Source: Dermatemys mawii (lineage: Eukaryota > Chordata > Testudines > Dermatemydidae). From it: a DNA stretch of 64,000 bases. The position numbers were made by a program, and so were the translations under genes. The DNA is taken from assembly GCA_007922305.1 (NCBI GenBank), contig ML677334.1:23105480-23169479 (forward strand), given 5' to 3'. Of the stretch, positions 59,233-64,000 are shown piece by piece. The notes under the pieces are model-generated. The model ran no database searches. It saw only the letters and a list, made by a program, of their open reading frames with translations, and was not told the origin of the DNA. How positions within the stretch are numbered: position 1 is the first letter of the stretch; every line of letters starts with the position of its first letter.

Positions 59233-60513
59233 TCAGAAACTGACAGTGTATGCCTGGGGGTTGGCAACTGCCTGTGAAATGGCTTCATTACCACTTGAAT
59301 GGCTCTTTAACAGTTTCAGTGTCGTGCAATCGGTCTGGCAGGCTGGAGGCTTTTTCACTCTTAAGTTACTAGATTCTAATACTGCCACTTGCGGGAGGGA
59401 ACAGCCCCTGCTGTGTTGCCACTGCAGCTGGTGCCGCCTCATTCGCCTGAGTCGGAGAGGAGTTGTCCCGTCTTGGCAACAGGCTGAAGTCAAGGTCCAA
59501 CGCCGACCACTGCCTCTCCAGTGACCACAATGGGGCCTCGAGGTCTGAATCTGCCTACTGACTCTGGTAGGCAAATGATGGGGTGACGGGAAATAGCACC
59601 ACCCGCCAGAGGAGCGGTACCGGGGCAAGCATGACTGACGCTGAGATCATGAGTGAGCCCTCTAGGATAGGAACTGATGACAGCGAGACCTTCTGGGAGA
59701 GAGTGTCTGACTTATGGCTGGATGGTCATCAGTATTGGGAGCAGTGCCAAAAGACCAGAGTCGCCCACCCAATAGGGGATATTGACAGAGATCTAGGCAG
59801 TCTGGCTGGCAAGCTAGGGTGCAGTGCCAGGTCTTGAGGTTGCAGGGAGGAGGGCTTGCATCTGCAATCCGGCAACTTGGGGTGTTCCACCAGTCTATGT
59901 TGCAGCACCCTGGTGGCCTTCCCCTCTGGTGCCGCGAGTGGAGCCGTATTGATCACTTAAGGGGGTACCTGCAGAGTTGGTTGGCCTTGCTCCTTGGCCG
60001 CCATGACTACTTCAGGCCCCATTACAGGCTGGAAACCCCTGCCTCTGTCCGGGGTGGGTGGTGGGTCCTTGGCGGCACTGGTGGGTCCAACCTCTGCATT
60101 ACTCCCATGACTCCCCATAGCATGGGCCTGACAGAGGTCCTTTGCCCAATGCTCCTCTCTCCTTTGGTGCCAAGGGGCTTTTTTTCTTCAGCTTTTTTGA
60201 CACAGTGTGACAGAATGGTGCCGGGTCGAGTCCAGTGCTGACGGTGCGCTGAGTGCCAAACTGAAGTGCTGGGTGTAGATGCCGCAGTGGAGGCTTCTGA
60301 CACCGGACAACGAGCAACCTCCATCAATAATGCCCTCAAGAAGATATCCTGCTCTTTCTGAGTCTGTGGGAAAAAGTCCTTACAGATGCAGCACCTGTCT
60401 TTGCGATGGCCTTCTCCCAGACACTTAAGACAGCAATCTGCATGATCACTGATCAGCATTGGCCTGCTGCATGACGCACAGAGCTTAAAGCGGGGGAGCA
60501 GGACATGCCCCAC
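59233..60513 (-). pseudogene. DIRS-type gag remnant with zinc knuckle
   Basis: The minus-strand frame at 60022-60513 begins near FKLCASCSRPM and contains CLKCLGEGHRKDRC, an exact C-x2-C-x4-H-x4-C zinc knuckle, followed by CICKDF. This cysteine-rich block is typical of DIRS gag-like ORF1 products as I remember them. A second open segment at 59233-59628 may be its 3' continuation after frameshifts. No full-length frame survives. Confidence 0.55.
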
Positions 60514-60849
60514 TCGAAGCTAAGTCCCACCAGTGGACTGTCTTGACTAACTAACACTATCAACTAACTAACTATGTACGACAACAACTAAGAAGACAAT
60601 GAATAAACTGCTACTGTTCTTGTGAAGCAAGACAAGGTGCTCCAACCAACCATCCCGGGCAGTAAGTAGGACCGGAGAGGGCGCAGGACTAGCAGTGCCT
60701 GATATACTGCCACATGGGAGCGTCACTCCAGGGGGCGCCACAGCCGGCCCTACGGATACCACTAAGGCAGAAAACTCCAACAACCTTGCATGTTGGCACA
60801 CACACACACCTCAAACGAAATGGTCATGAGCAAGCACTCAAAGAACAAT

Positions 60850-61444
60850 GTCTTTTCACCCTGGTCCCCACACCCAGCTCTGCTGTGGTCTCATCCCTGT
60901 AGATCAGATGGGGAAGTGTTTGGTTAGATGCCATGGGAGCGCCCTCCCCTGTCCCTCATACTTTACCAGCTGTGAGGCTCCTAAGGTGCATCAGAGTAGG
61001 ACTCCCCTACAGGAAAATTTAAGTGCCAAGCTGTCCTCCTTAATACCTGCAGAGCCTTTGCCTCAGCTTCTGAGGTGCTTCAGTATGGCATGAAGTATGC
61101 ACAGTCTTCCTTACCCACTATTGCCAACCCCATGTTCAAAAATAATGAGTCAGGCCCCCGAAATCATGAGACTGGCTTAAAAGTCACAAGATTTTTTAAA
61201 CTAATGAATCGCAGGGTTTTCTTATTTATCTTCTGTTTTCTTCACTGCTGGGTCTTGTGTTTTCGAGCTTTTCCTTATAGCCAAGAGGGCTAGAAAGTCA
61301 CTTTTTTTAAAGGCTGAAATTCTCATGAAATAACATGGCCCCTGCATCTTTAAGAAAAAGATCAACTATCACTCGCAAGAAAATCATGAAAGTTGGTAAC
61401 ACTGTTCTCCTGAGAACTGCACTAGCTTTGCTAAAACTCCGGTG
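60850..61444. other. Unannotated sequence
   Basis: Follows DIRS element B. No gene or confident repeat seen. Confidence 0.4.
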
Positions 61445-61452
61445 CAAAATGT

Positions 61453-61849
61453 CAGGGCCAGATTAAGGCAGACCCAGGGTCTTAGGTACAACTTGATTTA
61501 GGGCCCCACACCTGCAGTAGCAATGACGGGGGAGTGGGAAAGCTCCTCTCTCCCAGGGAGGCAGGGACAGCTGTGTGAAGTCCCAAAATCATTGGTTCTC
61601 AAGAGTTAGCACACCACTGAGATACACAGGCAAGTGACATCCCACAGAGCTATTGCATCAAGTTGTCAGCAGACATCTCTGCAGCGGCTATGCTTGGTAT
61701 GTGTTTTCAAACTTTTATTGCAACCGTGATAGTCAGGCACTTACCTCTTTTTTTCAAATGAAAGGCAAGATTCCGACTGTATCACTTGCCTCCAGGCACT
61801 GGGGATCTTAGACACCGGTTTAGAGTGCTTATGCCTTAATCTAGCCCTG
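61453..61849. mobile_element. hAT MITE, 397 bp
   Basis: The left end is CAGGGCCAGATTAAGGCA and the right end reverse complemented is CAGGGCTAGATTAAGGCA, 17 of 18 identical. The flanks CAAAATGT (61445-61452) and CAATATGT (61850-61857) match at 7 of 8. Confidence 0.85.
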
Positions 61850-61857
61850 CAATATGT

Positions 61858-62282
61858 GCTGTGCATGCAGTTGGCAAAGGGTCAGATCTCTCTCAAATAA
61901 AGATGACATTTCTCTGGAAATCTTGAAGTCACTTCTCTGCCAAGATTTTCTTAATGCCAAATTTCTACTCTCACCTCTTAGCCATTTCAGCTTTTCTTTT
62001 AATAACCCCCCCCCAAAATTTTGTGATTTTATGAGAAAAGTAATATTTTTGCCCTCAATATACATTTAAAAATGCCCACCCCATTCTTGCTCAAACTAAA
62101 CCATATAGATTCACCCCAGGAAGAAATCAAGCCTGTAAAATTTCAGTCTAGAATGTGAAAAATTTAGAAAAATGTAAAAGTGAGGCCAAAAAACAGTCAT
62201 GAGGTTAGAATGAAAACCATGATGCCGCTTTAACCCCTGCAGTCCCCACTACTTCTGCTGCAGTTTCATCAGCAAATCTCTC
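61858..62282. other. Unannotated sequence
   Basis: No gene or repeat recognised. Confidence 0.4.
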
Positions 62283-62643
62283 TAAGGCCATGGTTACACT
62301 GGCACTTTATAGCGCTATAAAGCCCCTACGAGCGCTATAACCTACTCTCCGTCCACACTGGCAAGGCAATAATAGCGCTATAACCGCGGAGTTATAGCGC
62401 TATTATAAATCCACCTCCTCATGGGGAATAAGGGCTGTAGCGCACCTGCTGTAGCGCTACAGGAAGAATGTGGACACCCACTGCGTATTAATTGGCCTCC
62501 AGCCTGTCCCATAATTCCCGTTCGAGCCACTCTGGTCATCACTTGCAAACTCTTTTGTCCTGTCCTCAGGTGACCACACGTCAGACCCGCCCTTTAAAGT
62601 TCCAGGGAAATTTGAAAATCCCCTTCCTGTTTGCTCCAGCCAA

Positions 62644-62815
62644 GCGTGGCGTGCTCTCAGGGAACCCTTGCAAGTGATCATTCTCATTGATCAGACTGAT
62701 TGCGTGGCGTGGTCTCAGGGAATCCTTGCAGGTGATCATTCTCATTGATCTGATTGATTGCGTGGCGTGGTCTCAGGGAATCATTGCAGGTGATCATTCA
62801 GATTGATCATCATGA
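62644..62815. repeat. Three tandem 58-bp repeats
   Basis: Copies begin at 62644, 62702 and 62760, each GCGTGGCGTG followed by GTCTCAGGGAA and TGATCATTC-type words. The third runs up to the ATG of the Myb/SANT-like ORF, so the array is its presumed 5' leader. Confidence 0.85.
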
Positions 62816-63195
62816 CTCCACGTCCCATGCCTCCTCGCAATAGGCGATCCCCAGCATGGAGCAATAGTGAGGTGCTGGACCTCATCAGCTGCTGGGGGGA
62901 AGAGGCTGTTCAGTCTCAGCTGCGGTCTAGCCGCAGGAATTTTGACACCTATGGGCAGATATCACGGGCCTTGGCAGAAAGAGGCCATGAGCGGGACACT
63001 CTGCAGTGCCGTGTTAAGGTAAAGGAGCTTAGGAATGCGTATCGCAAAGCCCGCGAGGCAAACGGCCGCTCCGGGGCAGCCCCGGTGACTTGCAGATTTT
63101 ATAAGGAGCTGCACACGATACTTGGTGGTGATCCCACGGTCACTCCATCGACCACCACGGACACTTCCCAGCCCACCAGTGAAGGGGGGGGGTGA
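62812..63195 (+). pseudogene. Myb/SANT-like DNA-binding protein of a Harbinger element, frameshifted
   Basis: Starts at ATG 62812 (MTPRPMPPRNRRSPAWSNSE), giving 127 codons before a stop. Residues about 14-95 form a Myb/SANT-like (MADF-related) trihelix domain: W-S-N-S-E-V-L-D-L-I in helix 1, the SSRRNFDTYGQISRALAERG region in helix 2, and CRVKVKELRNAYRKAREANG in helix 3, then CRFYKELHTILGG. Such proteins partner the PIF/Harbinger transposase, binding element ends and aiding nuclear import. The frame stops at a G tract (63186-63194), and an acidic Glu/Asp-rich run plus QELFST-like tail continues in another frame, so a one-base change in the tract broke it. No RNA-level evidence is available. 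Similar ORFs are very common in turtle genomes and are often annotated as host MSANTD or ZSCAN-like genes. Confidence 0.75.
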
Positions 63196-63283
63196 GGAGG
63201 AGGACGAAGAGCAGGAGGATGAAGAAGAGGAGGAGGATGAGGACGAGGCAGCAGCGATCCAGGGCACGGAGGAGTCCCTGGAC

Positions 63284-63625
63284 GCATGCAGCCAGGAGCT
63301 CTTCTCAACCCAGGAGGGCAGCCAGCCACAGCGTCCGGCGGTTGCAGGGGCCAGCTCAGCAGCGGATTGCGGAGGTAAAGCTGCTTTTCTATGGGGAAGG
63401 CTGGCAGCTTGGGGTGGAAAGGGATGAGGGGGGCATTCCACCTGGTGCTCTGTTCAAGCCAGGAGGAGGGCAGGGGGGCATGCAGCCAGGAGCTCTCCTC
63501 TAAAGCCAGGAGGAGGGCGGACAGCCACAGCGTCCGGCAGTTGCAGGGGCCAGCTCAGCAGTGCATTGCGGCGGTAAAGCTGCTTTTCTATGGGGAAGGC
63601 AGGCAGCTTGGGGTGGAAGGGGATG
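63284..63625 (+). repeat. 194-bp tandem duplication in the Myb/SANT element
   Basis: A block of about 145 bp starting GCATGCAGCCAGGAGCTC (63284) recurs at 63478. Both copies contain CAGCCACAGCGTCCGGC, CAGGGGCCAGCTCAGCAG and AAGCTGCTTTTCTATGGGGA. It duplicates the presumed 3' coding part of the ORF. Confidence 0.8.
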
Positions 63626-63638
63626 CTTGCATGCTTGC

Positions 63639-63941
63639 CTACATGTGGAATAGAGCATTGATGTAGTCTATCACCTCGCGGTAGTCATCATCAGTAATCT
63701 CTTCAAAGGTCTCAAAAAGAGCACTTGCAATGCGCCTGCGCAGGTTTCCCGGGAGAGCCAGTGTGGTCCCCGTCCCGGTCACGGTCACTAGTCCCTGCCA
63801 CTGTGCCACAATGGGTGGGGGGAGCATTGCTGCACATAGGCACGCTGCATATGGCCCTGGGCGGAAGCCGCATCTTAATAAAATCCCTTCCCTTTGCTCC
63901 TCAGTGACTCGAAGCAACGAGATATCTTCCAGGACAAACAC
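63639..63941 (-). other. Minus-strand open frame in the Harbinger element, unidentified
   Basis: One hundred open codons, ending TDDDYREVIDYINALFHM, with an acidic C-terminal stretch (SALFETFEEITDDDYREV). It has coherent codon-like composition and lies in the expected transposase half of the element, but I see no DDE motif or known domain. It could be the end of a transposase gene or a further accessory ORF, and it extends upstream beyond the first usable start. Function unknown. Confidence 0.3.
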
Positions 63942-64000
63942 CTACGGAGAATGTTGGAACAGTGTTCAGAGTAGGGCTCCTGCCACTTCCCGGCACTCCC

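Larger units (their letters stand above)
58293..60849 (-). mobile_element. DIRS-like retroelement B, internally deleted
   Basis: The termini are inverted: ATTCTTTCTTCTTTGGGTGC on the left, and the reverse complement of the right end ATTGTTCTTTGAGTGCTTGC. On the minus strand the order is 5' region, gag remnant, then the tyrosine-recombinase end, fitting DIRS order but without reverse transcriptase, RNase H or methyltransferase-like regions. No target-site duplication is expected for this group and none is seen. Confidence 0.65.
62286..64000 (+). mobile_element. PIF/Harbinger element, right end outside the window
   Basis: Begins GGCCATGGTTACACTGGCAC directly after TAA (62283-62285), followed by AGCGCTATAA-rich subterminal repeats that resemble the MITE at 23952. 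It carries a Myb/SANT-like ORF on the plus strand and an unidentified frame on the minus strand, the convergent arrangement possible in PIF/Harbinger elements. The right terminus was not reached. Confidence 0.6.

Noticed and set aside
63192..63503. Arg/Lys-rich 103-codon frame
   Set aside because: It is an out-of-frame shadow of the acidic Glu/Asp-rich tail of the Myb/SANT ORF.
28301..64000. CRISPR-like spaced repeats
   Set aside because: The tandem arrays seen (57292-57600, 62644-62815) are contiguous or directly repeated without unique spacers, and the genome is vertebrate.

Overview
The window looks like a gene-poor stretch of a turtle nuclear genome (Testudines, probably Cryptodira). The assignment rests on repeats: CR1 LINE 3' ends, amniote MIR/core-SINE relics, very many hAT and PIF/Harbinger MITEs of types I know from turtle assemblies, DIRS-like retroelements and LTRs. 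Base composition is AT-rich and tissue-type intergenic. I see no tRNA or rRNA gene, no CRISPR array and no operon-like arrangement. No complete host protein-coding gene is supported. The few coding traces are transposon-derived, apart from one captured host exon fragment.

Layout. 1-5150: mostly unannotated AT-rich DNA with one or two unexplained ORFs and an old fold-back repeat. 5162-7373: a 2.2-kb hAT-type element bounded by a perfect 8-bp target-site duplication (TSD), with a second palindromic hAT MITE nested in it. 7.4-22 kb: scattered MITEs and MIR relics, plus an inverted SINE-like insertion that contains a 400-N assembly gap (11061-11460). 22121-23435: a hAT element with a perfect 8-bp TSD that carries a fragment resembling the first coding exon of the ankyrin/SAM scaffold gene CASKIN1, start codon mutated, splice donor intact. 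23952-24743: three Harbinger-like MITEs end to end, two of them sharing a single TTA. 25345-26008 and 34113-34776: two 664-bp solo LTRs of one family in opposite orientation. 35.0-45 kb: CR1 fragments, two copies of a 123/125-bp MITE, and a 714-bp hAT MITE. 48183-48237: a perfect 25-bp hairpin. 51911-53556: a CR1 fragment split by a hAT MITE and by a 1077-bp solo LTR, each with its own perfect TSD. 55763-56354: a hAT remnant with the transposase C-terminal dimerisation region. 56457-60849: two abutting DIRS-like elements with inverted termini, one carrying gag zinc-knuckle and tyrosine-recombinase remnants, the other split by an LTR with a 137-bp tandem repeat. 62286 to the end: a PIF/Harbinger element with a Myb/SANT-like ORF broken by a frameshift at a G tract.

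The features do not form a pathway. The window is a record of layered insertions. The most notable items are the gene-fragment-carrying hAT (a Pack-TE-like structure), the MITE tandem, the inverted insertion around the gap and the perfect hairpin. Family names come from terminal sequences, TSD lengths and remembered motifs; no database search was possible.
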